From JBCCMQ01 sp039026235 (GTDB lineage Bacteria; Pseudomonadota; Alphaproteobacteria; Rhodobacterales; Rhodobacteraceae): a stretch of DNA of 64,000 nucleotides. Position 1 is the stretch's first letter; each line of letters begins with the position of its first letter. The notes under the pieces are model-generated. The model was not told the origin of the DNA, did not search any database, and worked only from the letters and a program-made list of their open reading frames with translations. A program made the position numbers and the translations under genes. The DNA is taken from assembly GCA_039026235.1 (NCBI GenBank), contig JBCCMQ010000002.1, positions 62,001 through 126,000 on the forward strand, written 5' to 3'. This document shows positions 17,746 through 25,654 of this stretch, piece after piece.

Positions 17746-18990
17746 CTACAGACGGCGGTCTGTATAGCGGCGGAGTTCGGCCCGTGCGACCTGCCGCCTG
17801 TGCACGGCGTCAGGACCGTCCGCCAGACGCAGTGTCCTCAGATGTGCCCATTGCCGGGCCAGTGGTGTGTCCTGGCTAATACCCTGTGCACCAAACATCT
17901 GGATTGCGTGATCGGTGACCTTGAGCGCAACTGCCGGCGCCGCGACCTTGATCTGGCTGATCCAGGGCGCGGCGGCTTTCGCGTTGCCCTGGTCCATCAT
18001 CCAGGCCGCCTTCAGGCACAAGAGCCGCGCCTGTTCGATCTCCATGCGGCATTCGGCGATCAGGTCATAATTCTGGCCCAACTCGGCAATCGGTTTGCCA
18101 AAGGCTTCGCGGGTCAAAGAACGGGTGCACATTTGTTGCAATGCAAACTCGGCCTGTCCGATTGCGCGCATGCAATGGTGGATGCGTCCGGGCCCAAGAC
18201 GCCCCTGCGCGATCTCAAAACCGCGACCTTCGCCAAGAATGATGTTCTCGGCCGGGACCCGGACATCGGAAAACCGGATGTGCATATGACCGTGGGGCGC
18301 ATCGTCGTGGCCATAGACGGTCATCGGCCTCAGAACCTCGATACCCGCGGTTTCAGCCGGCACAACGATCATCGAATGCTGCTGGTGTCTCGGGCCCTCT
18401 GGTGCGGTCCGCACCATGACAATGTAGACCGCGCAGCGCGGATCGCCGGCGCCCGTCGCCCACCATTTTTCGCCATTCAGGACGTAGGTGTCACGATCAC
18501 GGACACAGGCCATTGAGATATTGGTTGCGTCTGATGATGCCACGTGTGGTTCGGTCATCAGATAGGCCGAACGGATTTCGCCCGTCATCAATTTTGACAA
18601 CCAGCGGTCCTTCATGGCCGCACTGCCGTAGCGGGCGAAGACCTCCATGTTGCCGGTGTCCGGCGCGTTGCAGTTGAAGACTTCGGGCGCCAGATGGGAC
18701 TTGCCCATCTCTTCGGCGAAGTAGGCGTAGTCGACGGTTCGAAGGCGGGTATCGTCAGCCGGATCACTGTCCCAAAGGTTCCATAACCCGCGGGCGCGCG
18801 CTTTCGCTTTGAGACTTTCCAGTATCTCAGTTTGACGGTCCGTGAAACTCCAGCGGTCGCCTTTTTCAACTTCCTGCAGGAACTCTTGGTCCAGAGGCGC
18901 AATGTCTTCGGCGATCATTTCGCAAAGAGGACCGAATTTTGCCTGGGCCCTTGTTGTGAGACCAAGATCCATAGATGTCATTTGACGCAT
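17746..18990 (-). CDS. Acyl-CoA dehydrogenase, ACAD10/11 type
   Basis: 414 residues, full acyl-CoA dehydrogenase fold binding FAD (YLMTEPHVASSDATN, GEKWWATGAGDPRC, QMFGAQGISQDTPLARQWAHLRTLR in pieces). The C-terminal segment reads RLADGPDAVHR where medium-chain enzymes have the catalytic Glu of 'YEGT', so the usual base is absent, as in ACAD10/11. Those enzymes act on 4-phosphorylated acyl-CoAs. Divergent from an APH-like kinase gene, the second half of ACAD11 in animals. It thus probably works with that kinase on 4-hydroxyacyl-CoA. ATG 18990 has only a weak ribosome site. Confidence 0.9.
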   Translation of the reverse strand: MRQMTSMDLGLTTRAQAKFGPLCEMIAEDIAPLDQEFLQEVEKGDRWSFTDRQTEILESLKAKARARGLWNLWDSDPADDTRLRTVDYAYFAEEMGKSHLAPEVFNCNAPDTGNMEVFARYGSAAMKDRWLSKLMTGEIRSAYLMTEPHVASSDATNISMACVRDRDTYVLNGEKWWATGAGDPRCAVYIVMVRTAPEGPRHQQHSMIVVPAETAGIEVLRPMTVYGHDDAPHGHMHIRFSDVRVPAENIILGEGRGFEIAQGRLGPGRIHHCMRAIGQAEFALQQMCTRSLTREAFGKPIAELGQNYDLIAECRMEIEQARLLCLKAAWMMDQGNAKAAAPWISQIKVAAPAVALKVTDHAIQMFGAQGISQDTPLARQWAHLRTLRLADGPDAVHRRQVARAELRRYTDRRL

Positions 18991-19087
18991 CCTGTTTGTG
19001 CGCGCTGAACGAAGCAGCGCCTTGGCGCGATGTCAACGCAGCTCATTGCCCGTTGCCAGCGGGTTGCGGCGCTGAAATTATGGTCCC

Positions 19088-20125
19088 ATGATAGAAGGAC
19101 TGGGCATAGAGCGCGGCGCGTTGGCCGCCTATCTTGCGCCCTTTGTTCCTGCGTGTCGCGACATCACTTCGGTAGAAAAATTCGGAACGGGACAATCAAA
19201 CCCAACATATCTTCTGCGCACTCCGAATGCCAACTACGTCCTGCGGTCGAAACCCCCGGGCCCGCTTCTAAGATCCGCGCATCTTGTGGAACGCGAATAC
19301 CGGGTCATGGCTGCCCTGGCCGGCACTGGTATTCCGGTGCCCGAGGTGTTCCATCTGGCCAATGACAACGTCTCGCCCACAGGGCGCGCGTTTTTTTTGA
19401 TGGCCTGGCTTGATGGACGGATTTTCTGGGATCCGGTCGTTTCAGAGCTTCCGTCTGGCGATCGTGGCAGCCTTTATGATGATATGAATGCCGTTCTTGC
19501 GCGGCTGCACTCACTTGACGTCGGTCAGTTGGGCCTCGCCGACTTTGGAAAGCCTGGGAACTACTTTGCGCGGCAAACCGATCGTTGGACCCGGCAGTAT
19601 ACCACGTCGGCATCTCAACCACTTGAAAAGATGATCTTTCTGGCGGATTGGCTGAACGGCGCCATGCCTGAAGACGATGGCCAAAATGCGCTTGTGCATG
19701 GCGACTGGCGCTTGGACAATCTGATGATTGCGCGTGAGGCCCCCCGCGTGATCGGCGTTCTTGACTGGGAATTGGCAACGCTCGGCCATCCGATGGCAGA
19801 TCTTGCGTATCAATGCATGCAATGGCGACTGCCCCATGTCGGTCCAATGCGAGGTCTTGGCGGTGTCGACCGTGCGATGTTGGGCCTGCCGAGCGAGCAG
19901 GAGTATCTCGCGTCCTACGTTTCTCGGAGGGGGCTGGCCGGGATCGACAATTGGACATTCTGTCTGGTCTTTTCCTTCTTTCGATTGGCTGCGATCCTGG
20001 CCGGTGTCGCCCGGCGGGCCGCAGAGGGAAATGCATCAAATCCGGAAACGGCGCGCCGTTACGGCGAGGCGGTGCCCGAGCTCGCCCGCCAGGCCTATGA
20101 GCTGACGCAGGAAGGGGCGGCATGA
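19088..20125 (+). CDS. APH-like phosphotransferase (ACAD10/11 kinase-domain type, LvaA-like)
   Basis: 345 residues, aminoglycoside-phosphotransferase/protein-kinase-like fold. Catalytic loop LVHGDWRLDNLM (HGDxxxxN) and the metal-binding Asp in GVLDWELATLGHPMADLAY are present, as is the N-terminal FGTGQSNPTYLL nucleotide loop. This is the subfamily fused to ACAD in ACAD10/11 and separate in Pseudomonas LvaA, where it phosphorylates 4-hydroxyacyl-CoA. It faces the ACAD gene and overlaps the next gene (ATGA), supporting a joint pathway. The exact substrate is inferred. Confidence 0.87.
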   Translation: MIEGLGIERGALAAYLAPFVPACRDITSVEKFGTGQSNPTYLLRTPNANYVLRSKPPGPLLRSAHLVEREYRVMAALAGTGIPVPEVFHLANDNVSPTGRAFFLMAWLDGRIFWDPVVSELPSGDRGSLYDDMNAVLARLHSLDVGQLGLADFGKPGNYFARQTDRWTRQYTTSASQPLEKMIFLADWLNGAMPEDDGQNALVHGDWRLDNLMIAREAPRVIGVLDWELATLGHPMADLAYQCMQWRLPHVGPMRGLGGVDRAMLGLPSEQEYLASYVSRRGLAGIDNWTFCLVFSFFRLAAILAGVARRAAEGNASNPETARRYGEAVPELARQAYELTQEGAA

Positions 20126-22218
20126 GTTCGGTTGAAATTAGCCGCCAAGGTCCGATTGCGGTTCTGACACTGAATGCGCCACCGGCGAACGCACTGGGCC
20201 AGACCCTGCGGCGGCACCTGGGTGCGGCCATCGCAGTTGTGACTGCGGAACCGGGCATCCTCGGCTGCGTGATCGCGGGTGCGGGCCACTGCCTTTCGGC
20301 GGGCGCGGACATTCGCGAGTTGGATGCAGGTCAAAGCGCTCGGGGTCTCGGTAAACTTTTGAACCGTATTGAGCTTTGCCCAAAGCCTGTTGTGGCCGCG
20401 GTCCACGGGCCGACCCTAGGCGCGGGGCTAGAATTGGCGCTGGCCTGCCACTACCGCGTCGCCAGTCCAACGGCGCTGGTTGGAATGCCGGAAGTAAAGC
20501 TCGGCTTGCTGCCCGCCGGCGGTGCAACTCAAAGGTTGCCGCGCCTGTGCGGGGCGGCCAACGCTTTGCGCATCATGGCAAAATGCAGATCCCTTTCCGC
20601 GAGCGAGGCGCAAAAAGCGGGACTGATCGATCAGGTCGCGCCCCGGAAAGGCGCAACAGCCGAGGCCGTGCGCTATCTTGAGAAACTCTTGGCTGAGGGC
20701 AAATCGGTTCGACCGTCCAGTGGTGTCGCCAGAGGGCTTTCGGAGCCCAAGTCCTACCTCGCCCATGTGGCGCAGTGGCGCAAATCGGTCTTGGGCGAAC
20801 ACCCGAGCGCGCTGTCGCGAATCGTCGACTGTGTCGAGGCCGCCCTTTTGCTGCCATTCGCTGCGGGATTGGAGTTTGAAGCTGTTGCCCTTGCAGATTG
20901 CCGGGAAAGCAGAGACTCGCAGGCGATGCGCCACTTGTACTTTAGCGAACGCCGTGCCCAACGCTTTGATCCTCCGCCGTCCAAAAGTGCAATAACAGAA
21001 GTTGCAGTTGTGGGCGGCGGCAAAACCGGCGTCAGTTTGGTGCGGGGTTTGCTGGACGCCGGGCTTCAAGTGAAACTGATCGATCCGGATGCTGCGCGGC
21101 GGGATCACGCGGTTCGGTTGCTTTCCTCCCAGTACGGGCAGATCGTCCAAAACGGCCGAATGTCTGCGGCCACTCGTGACAAACGTCTGGCCGGGATCAC
21201 GGTGGAAGCAACCGGCGATCACGCCGCCACCGCCGACATTGTGATCGAAGCCTTTGCCGAACTTACCGAGGATTATCCCGAGTTAAGGGGCGATGTGTTG
21301 AACGCGCTATCGCAGAAAATGCGGCAAGACGCAGTGCTGGCATCTATTTGCGTATCGCTGGATCCAAACAACGTTCTTCCCCGGCTTGTCGATAAAACGC
21401 GTTTTCTTGGTCTTCATCTTCCCGGACCGTTCGGCCTTACCCGCAGTCTTGAACTGGTACCGACCATGGCGACCGATCCATCGGTTACGGCGCTCTTCCG
21501 CGCGCTAATCGTCAGGCTGCGCAAGGTGCCAATCCTGACGGCTCCGACCGGTTGCTTTCCGTCGAACGCGCTTTTGGAGGCGTTCCGGTTTGGAGCCACC
21601 AGCGCCGTTGCCGCGGGCGCGTCGCCGGAGACTGTCGATGCAGCGCTACGGGACTTCGGCTTTCAACGCGGGCCTTTCGAAACGATGGATGGCGACGGCT
21701 TTGCGGCGGTCCTGCGTTCGGAAATGCGATGGCGAGATAGCGCGGGCGTTGCGGACAATGCATTCCCGATCGTCAGGGCGCTGCACGAGCGCGGAGTCTT
21801 AGCCGGTAACACAGGCCAGGGATTCTTTTTGCAAAACAATGGAGGAACGGCCGAGCCAAACCCAATCGCGAACGAAGAGATTGAAGCGCTGCGCCGCAGT
21901 GTCGGTTTACGGTCGCGCAGTGTCAGCACGTCGGAAATTGTCGAGCGATGCATGGCTGCCCTGATCAACGAAGGTGCCAGTGTTCTGAGGCGCGGGTTGG
22001 CGAGGTGCCCAAGCGATCTGGACTTCCTTGCATCAGAGGCGCTGGGTTTTCCCGCCTGGGAAGGCGGACCCATGTATCTTGCCGACCGCCGGCGCCTTTC
22101 GGCCGTGCGTGCCGCATTGCAGCGTCTTGCGCCAGAGGCAAAGTATTTCTGGCAGCCTGACCCACTGATAGAGGCACTGATCTCTGAAGGTCAGAGTTTT
22201 GCCAGCCGCAATCCCTAG
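20122..22218 (+). CDS. Enoyl-CoA hydratase / 3-hydroxyacyl-CoA dehydrogenase fusion (FadJ/FadB-like)
   Basis: 698 residues. N-terminal crotonase domain (about 1–190) with both catalytic Glu contexts (LGAGLELAL and GMPEVKLGLLPAGGATQRL). Then a Rossmann domain at about 293 with VAVVGGGKTGVSL and HADH C-terminal repeats. The HADH catalytic region is altered: the usual HFFNP reads HLPGP, keeping the His but losing the Asn, while the following Glu (LELVP) is kept. It would convert 2-enoyl-CoA to 3-ketoacyl-CoA after the ACAD/kinase step. Translationally coupled to the kinase gene. Confidence 0.9.
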   Translation: MSSVEISRQGPIAVLTLNAPPANALGQTLRRHLGAAIAVVTAEPGILGCVIAGAGHCLSAGADIRELDAGQSARGLGKLLNRIELCPKPVVAAVHGPTLGAGLELALACHYRVASPTALVGMPEVKLGLLPAGGATQRLPRLCGAANALRIMAKCRSLSASEAQKAGLIDQVAPRKGATAEAVRYLEKLLAEGKSVRPSSGVARGLSEPKSYLAHVAQWRKSVLGEHPSALSRIVDCVEAALLLPFAAGLEFEAVALADCRESRDSQAMRHLYFSERRAQRFDPPPSKSAITEVAVVGGGKTGVSLVRGLLDAGLQVKLIDPDAARRDHAVRLLSSQYGQIVQNGRMSAATRDKRLAGITVEATGDHAATADIVIEAFAELTEDYPELRGDVLNALSQKMRQDAVLASICVSLDPNNVLPRLVDKTRFLGLHLPGPFGLTRSLELVPTMATDPSVTALFRALIVRLRKVPILTAPTGCFPSNALLEAFRFGATSAVAAGASPETVDAALRDFGFQRGPFETMDGDGFAAVLRSEMRWRDSAGVADNAFPIVRALHERGVLAGNTGQGFFLQNNGGTAEPNPIANEEIEALRRSVGLRSRSVSTSEIVERCMAALINEGASVLRRGLARCPSDLDFLASEALGFPAWEGGPMYLADRRRLSAVRAALQRLAPEAKYFWQPDPLIEALISEGQSFASRNP

Positions 22219-23219
22219 AGTGTCGTTCGCCTTTTACCTTGAAGCTCGTGCATTCGTGCGAACAGATCGACGCCAAGCTGCAAAGCCACATGAATGACGT
22301 CCAGCGGCACCCAGTTTTCCGCAATCCGCCCGTTTTCGATCCGGTAGAAGTCCATAACCCGCATGTCGACAGGCGTTCCGGTTGCAGGCATGCCGAGCCA
22401 CGGGCCCAAATGTGTGCCGCGCACCGAGGGCCATCCACCGGTTACTGCGAAATCGCCGTCCGACAAACGCATGTAGTGGCCTGCGCCTGCGCGGTCCGGA
22501 AAGGCCGTCAGAAACGGGATCTGATGGTGCTGTCGAAAGCCCGAAAGCCCCCGGCTGGTACCGATCCCGCCGGGACCATACCACATGAAGTTGTCCGTCC
22601 AGTACGCCGCATGCGGCATGCTTTCGAGATCGCGACCATCGAACGACTGAAGGGCGGCGTGCATCTTCAGAACCAGATCGATCGATGTGTTGCCCGGCTC
22701 GCCGAGGTGCCAGCGGCATCCGTCGATGTTTGGACCGGGCCATGTGAAGTCTGCTCCAAGCGCGTGCGACAGGGGAAAGACGCCGGCCTGCCGCATGAGG
22801 TCCAGAAAATCAGGCAGAAACCACGTTTCGGATATACCGTCCGGTGTCAGGACGTGGGCTTCGCAATGCCGAAGCATTACCGCGCCTCCGGTGGGTGGTA
22901 TGCCGAAAAGCGGTTCTTCAAAGGTTCCAAGCAGGTGCCCCATCGTGGCAAATACTGTGTCTGGCCGACTACCAGTCACCCGGTCGTCAGGTCCGTTCTT
23001 GCCGCCAACGGCAATCAGGTCCCGACGTTCGAGGTCCGGCAGGCTGGTTCTTAGCGCACGCCAGACTGTGCCGATCTCCGCCGGCCCGGTGCATTGGTTG
23101 ATTGGATGTGCACCATGCAGCCGCGCAGTGTCGGTGTAGATATCAGCGGGATCGGCGCCTGCGGCAAGATCAGTCAGAAGCGTCCGGAGACGTTGCTTTT
23201 GCACTATCAGATCACTCAT
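22215..23219 (-). CDS. Tandem SnoaL/NTF2-like protein
   Basis: 334 residues made of two SnoaL-type (polyketide-cyclase/NTF2-fold) halves; the second half (about 190–320) has the clear pattern DNFMWYGPGGIGTSRGLSGF ... MRVMDFYRIENGRIAENWVPLD in outline, and the first half resembles it loosely. The start MSDLIVQKQ at 23219 has AAAGG 7 bases upstream. Its stop overlaps the FadJ-like stop by 4 bases on the opposite strand. SnoaL-like folds act as hydrolases, isomerases or binding proteins; no catalytic role can be fixed. Confidence 0.8.
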   Translation of the reverse strand: MSDLIVQKQRLRTLLTDLAAGADPADIYTDTARLHGAHPINQCTGPAEIGTVWRALRTSLPDLERRDLIAVGGKNGPDDRVTGSRPDTVFATMGHLLGTFEEPLFGIPPTGGAVMLRHCEAHVLTPDGISETWFLPDFLDLMRQAGVFPLSHALGADFTWPGPNIDGCRWHLGEPGNTSIDLVLKMHAALQSFDGRDLESMPHAAYWTDNFMWYGPGGIGTSRGLSGFRQHHQIPFLTAFPDRAGAGHYMRLSDGDFAVTGGWPSVRGTHLGPWLGMPATGTPVDMRVMDFYRIENGRIAENWVPLDVIHVALQLGVDLFARMHELQGKRRTTL

Positions 23220-23313
23220 TTGTCGCCTTTTTGCACTCGTATGCAAAGCAACCTTGTCGCGCTTGTCCCGCCATGTCTAGTGTCGTTGAGACGCGACAGA
23301 TGGAGTTTCGCAC

Positions 23314-23883
23314 ATGAAAGGCGCAAGACCAGAGCAAGCGGTACTCAGCCGCGATACCGATCTCAGCAAAACGGACGACACCCGCCGGGTTATAGAGACC
23401 ATGGTAGACGGCCTGAATGACCATAGAATATCTGATATCGGCGAGTTTTTTGCCGACGGTTTCAGATGGATGGGAAATACCGGTTGCGGTACCAAGAAGG
23501 GCCTCACGGCATTCCAGGACAACTGGCAGAAACCTTTTCAGGCGGCTTTCGCAGACAAGGTTTGCATCGATGAAGCGCGTCTGTACATGGGCGAATGGGC
23601 TGCTGCGTTTGGACGTCAGGAGGCCACCCACGTCGGTCCTTTCATGGGCATTGCGGCTACCGATAAACGGGTGGAAATCCGCTATATGGATTTCTGGAAA
23701 GTCGTCGACGGCAAGATTGTCGACAACTGGGTCATGGTGGATTTTCCCCACGTCCTCGCGCAGCTTGGCCGCGATGTATTCGACGGTGAAGGGTGGGAGG
23801 CTTTTGACCGGGGCCGGAAAACGCCGCCCGCACCGTCAGGCAAGAATGACGCCGGTGACGACCAGCATAAGACCAATGCCTGA
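23314..23883 (+). CDS. SnoaL/NTF2-like protein
   Basis: 189 residues, one SnoaL-type domain: FRWMGNTGCGTKKGLTAF, then HVGPFMGIAATDKRVEIRYMDFWKVVDGKIVDNWVMVDFP in outline. It parallels the second half of the divergent tandem protein, which suggests duplication. ATG 23314 has TGGAG 8 bases upstream. The C-terminal 30 residues are hydrophilic, and the gene's 3' end overlaps a small membrane-protein gene on the other strand. The 94-base divergent gap probably carries both promoters. Confidence 0.8.
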   Translation: MKGARPEQAVLSRDTDLSKTDDTRRVIETMVDGLNDHRISDIGEFFADGFRWMGNTGCGTKKGLTAFQDNWQKPFQAAFADKVCIDEARLYMGEWAAAFGRQEATHVGPFMGIAATDKRVEIRYMDFWKVVDGKIVDNWVMVDFPHVLAQLGRDVFDGEGWEAFDRGRKTPPAPSGKNDAGDDQHKTNA

Positions 23884-24051
23884 CACGCCGAGAGCCGCCA
23901 TGTTGAAGGCCGAAAGCCGGCGCAGCCGGGCTCGCATCGCATCGTCGTCAAGAGCCGCTCGCCGCGCAGCTATCGCGGCCCAGATACACCAGATGAGTAT
24001 CCCAACACCGGCCAGCGAGACTGCGGCCCCAATCCAGATCAAGACGTCCAT
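23836..24051 (-). CDS. Small two-helix membrane protein
   Basis: 71 residues: membrane helix at about 4–28, basic/acidic linker RRAALDDDAMRARLRRL, second helix at about 46–68. ATG 24051 with AAAGGA 8 bases upstream; the longer open frame to 24183 has no support. The pattern is common in Rhodobacteraceae near gapR. It overlaps the SnoaL gene end by 48 bases, tail to tail. Function unknown. Confidence 0.7.
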   Translation of the reverse strand: MDVLIWIGAAVSLAGVGILIWCIWAAIAARRAALDDDAMRARLRRLSAFNMAALGVSGIGLMLVVTGVILA

Positions 24052-24163
24052 CGGCGCATCCTTTCCCTGTTTATCGGCTATATTTGCTGGAGTTGGGCCG
24101 CAACCCCTTGCGACAGCACGCCCCGCTGGATAGGACGTCTTGCGCAGCATAGAGCAGAGCCCC

Positions 24164-24433
24164 ATGACCGATCTACCCGACACACCCGCGAACGATGAAA
24201 GCTACCGCGTGACTGCGGCGGAGTTGCGCCAATTTATTGAGCGTTTTGAGCGGCTTGAGGCAGACAAAAAGGACCTGGCAGAGCAACAGAAAGAGGTTAT
24301 GGCCGAAGCCAAGGCACGCGGGTATGACACGCGTATCATGCGCAAGGTGATCGCGCTGCGTAAACGCGACGCCGATGACATTGCAGAAGAAGAGGCTGTG
24401 CTTGATCTCTACAAGCAAGCACTCGGCATGTAG
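24164..24433 (+). CDS. gapR: GapR-like nucleoid protein (DUF2312)
   Basis: 89 residues. The coiled-coil core LRQFIERFERLEADKKDLAEQQKEV and the basic end RGYDTRIMRKVIALRKRDADDI match GapR, the alphaproteobacterial dimer/tetramer that binds overtwisted DNA ahead of replication and transcription. ATG 24164 gives the usual N-terminus. It sits just upstream of tRNA-Thr and the accessory region. Confidence 0.93.
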   Translation: MTDLPDTPANDESYRVTAAELRQFIERFERLEADKKDLAEQQKEVMAEAKARGYDTRIMRKVIALRKRDADDIAEEEAVLDLYKQALGM

Positions 24434-24478
24434 CGGGGCTTGCCTCGCCCTATCAGCACCGATAAACGGGCGGTCAGT

Positions 24479-24554
24479 GCCCCTATAGCTCAGCTGGTAG
24501 AGCAATTGATTTGTAATCAATGGGTCCGCGGTTCGAGTCCGTGTGGGGGCACCA
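24479..24554 (+). tRNA. tRNA-Thr (anticodon TGT)
   Basis: Cloverleaf drawn by eye: acceptor GCCCCTA pairs with TGGGGGC, D-arm AGCTCAGCTGGTAGAGC, anticodon loop TTTGTAA, T-arm GGTTCGAGTCC, encoded CCA at the 3' end. Reads ACA codons. Accessory DNA begins immediately downstream. Confidence 0.96.
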
Positions 24555-24652
24555 TCTCATCTTCTCATAGTGACGCATGCCTCCTCGAAATGCCGTTGAA
24601 TTAAAGGCATTTTCTCGATTTGGCTAAGCATACCTCCTTGATCCTCCCCCAA

Positions 24653-24722
24653 TGAAGTGGTCCGCCTTTATGCTTAGGAAAACGGAGGATCAGAATGGGA
24701 ACGAAGCGACACAAGCCGGAAG
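24653..24722 (+). mobile_element. IS3-family insertion sequence remnant (left end and start of orfA)
   Basis: TGAAGTGGTCCGCC-like end sequence followed by GGAGG and an ATG at 24695 opening MGTKRHKPE, the usual start of IS3-group (IS407-type) OrfA. Similarity stops after about nine codons and the frame closes at a TAG soon after. The remnant abuts the truncated integrase, so the insertion probably cut that gene and most of the IS was later lost. Confidence 0.6.
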
Positions 24723-25243
24723 ACAACCGACATGATGCTGCGTAGTCGTATCGCTGTCTCACGCCGACCGCTGCGCCCTACTTGTTGCAGCAGATGCAGT
24801 ATCTCGGCGGGGGCGACTTCACTGATCGGGCGCTTGTGGAGCGGTTCGGCCAACTTCATCAAGAGCCATGTGTTTTTCTGCAACGTGGCAGGAGCCAGTC
24901 CGCGATCTTCCATGTTCGCCAAATGCTCTTCAGCAATAAGCTTGAAGGTTGTCCGGGCTTGGGTCTCGGCAGCGATCCTGTCGAGTTTTTTCTGCATGCC
25001 GGGATCGCGGCCTTCAGCCAGCAGTTCCTTTGCGTCCTCGCACTTCTGCCTGGCTTGCGCCAATGTTACTGCCGGGTACTGACCATGGGACAACAGCCCC
25101 TGTTTGCCCAGAAACCGAAATTTCTACTGCCACAACTTTCCGCCGACTTGCTTCGCAAGCAAAAACAGCCCACCACCATCAGCCATTTTGTACGGCTTCG
25201 GACGGGGTTTCGCTTTGCGGATCTTCAGGTCGGTTAGTGGCAT
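24723..25243 (-). pseudogene. Decayed P4-type tyrosine integrase
   Basis: Read from ATG 25243: MPLTDLKIRKAKPRPKPYKM, then DGGGLFLL and LWQ, followed by an in-frame TAG at codon 40 (25126–25124), where relatives have 'LWRYKFRFLGKQG', i.e. the Tyr codon has become a stop. After the stop the frame continues as KFRFLGKQG ... SHGQYPAVTLAQARQK through the core-binding domain (IAEEHLANMEDRGLAPATLQKN) and ends near the IS3 remnant. The catalytic C-terminal half is missing. This is the relic of an older island at tRNA-Thr; it is not functional. Confidence 0.85.
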
Positions 25244-25249
25244 TTGGGG

Positions 25250-25412
25250 GTACTTCACTCTCTATGACGGGGCAATACCCCTTGCCGATACCCCCAATGA
25301 GGTGAGAAATAGTGGTTCGGCATGTTCATCAATGTTCACATAATACACCCGAACACACTGAAAAATCAACATTTTTGAGCATCTATGTTCATCGATGAGA
25401 GTATCAATTGGT
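25250..25412. other. AT-rich non-coding stretch before the island's left end
   Basis: No gene. Contains three copies of ATGTTCATC-A/G-ATG-like words around 25324–25398, possibly integrase arm or excisionase sites; this is only a pattern read by eye. Confidence 0.3.
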
Positions 25413-25451
25413 CGGGGGCGGAATCGAACCACCGACACGAGGATTTTCAGT
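25413..25451 (-). repeat. Left attachment repeat (39 bp of tRNA-Phe 3' part)
   Basis: Thirty-nine bases identical to positions 37154–37192 inside the intact tRNA-Phe gene, covering the anticodon loop to the acceptor stem. The flanks diverge at once on both sides (T vs C before, T vs C after). It marks the left boundary of the genomic island. The tRNA copy here is broken: its acceptor end reads CCCCCGACCA and no 5' half follows. Confidence 0.9.
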
Positions 25452-25654
25452 TTTCCTAGGAAGCCGTGCAGGCTCTAGCAAGGCAACTCAGACCATTGCA
25501 AAAACCTTTTTGTGTAAATCTCTTGCGTTCTTCAAAGCGAAGCGAAGCATGGCACAACACACCATCCTAGCGCGGCGTTTTCTGCTCCCATAGTGCACCC
25601 AAGAGTTTTTTGCTGTGCGGTTTGAATTAGAAGCGAAACCGACCCTTAAGGGGT

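Noticed and set aside
25408..25593. Open frame MVGGGIEPPTRGFSV... on the plus strand
   Set aside because: It reads through the left tRNA-Phe repeat; 'GGGIEPPTRGFS' is the known artefact of translating a tRNA backwards.
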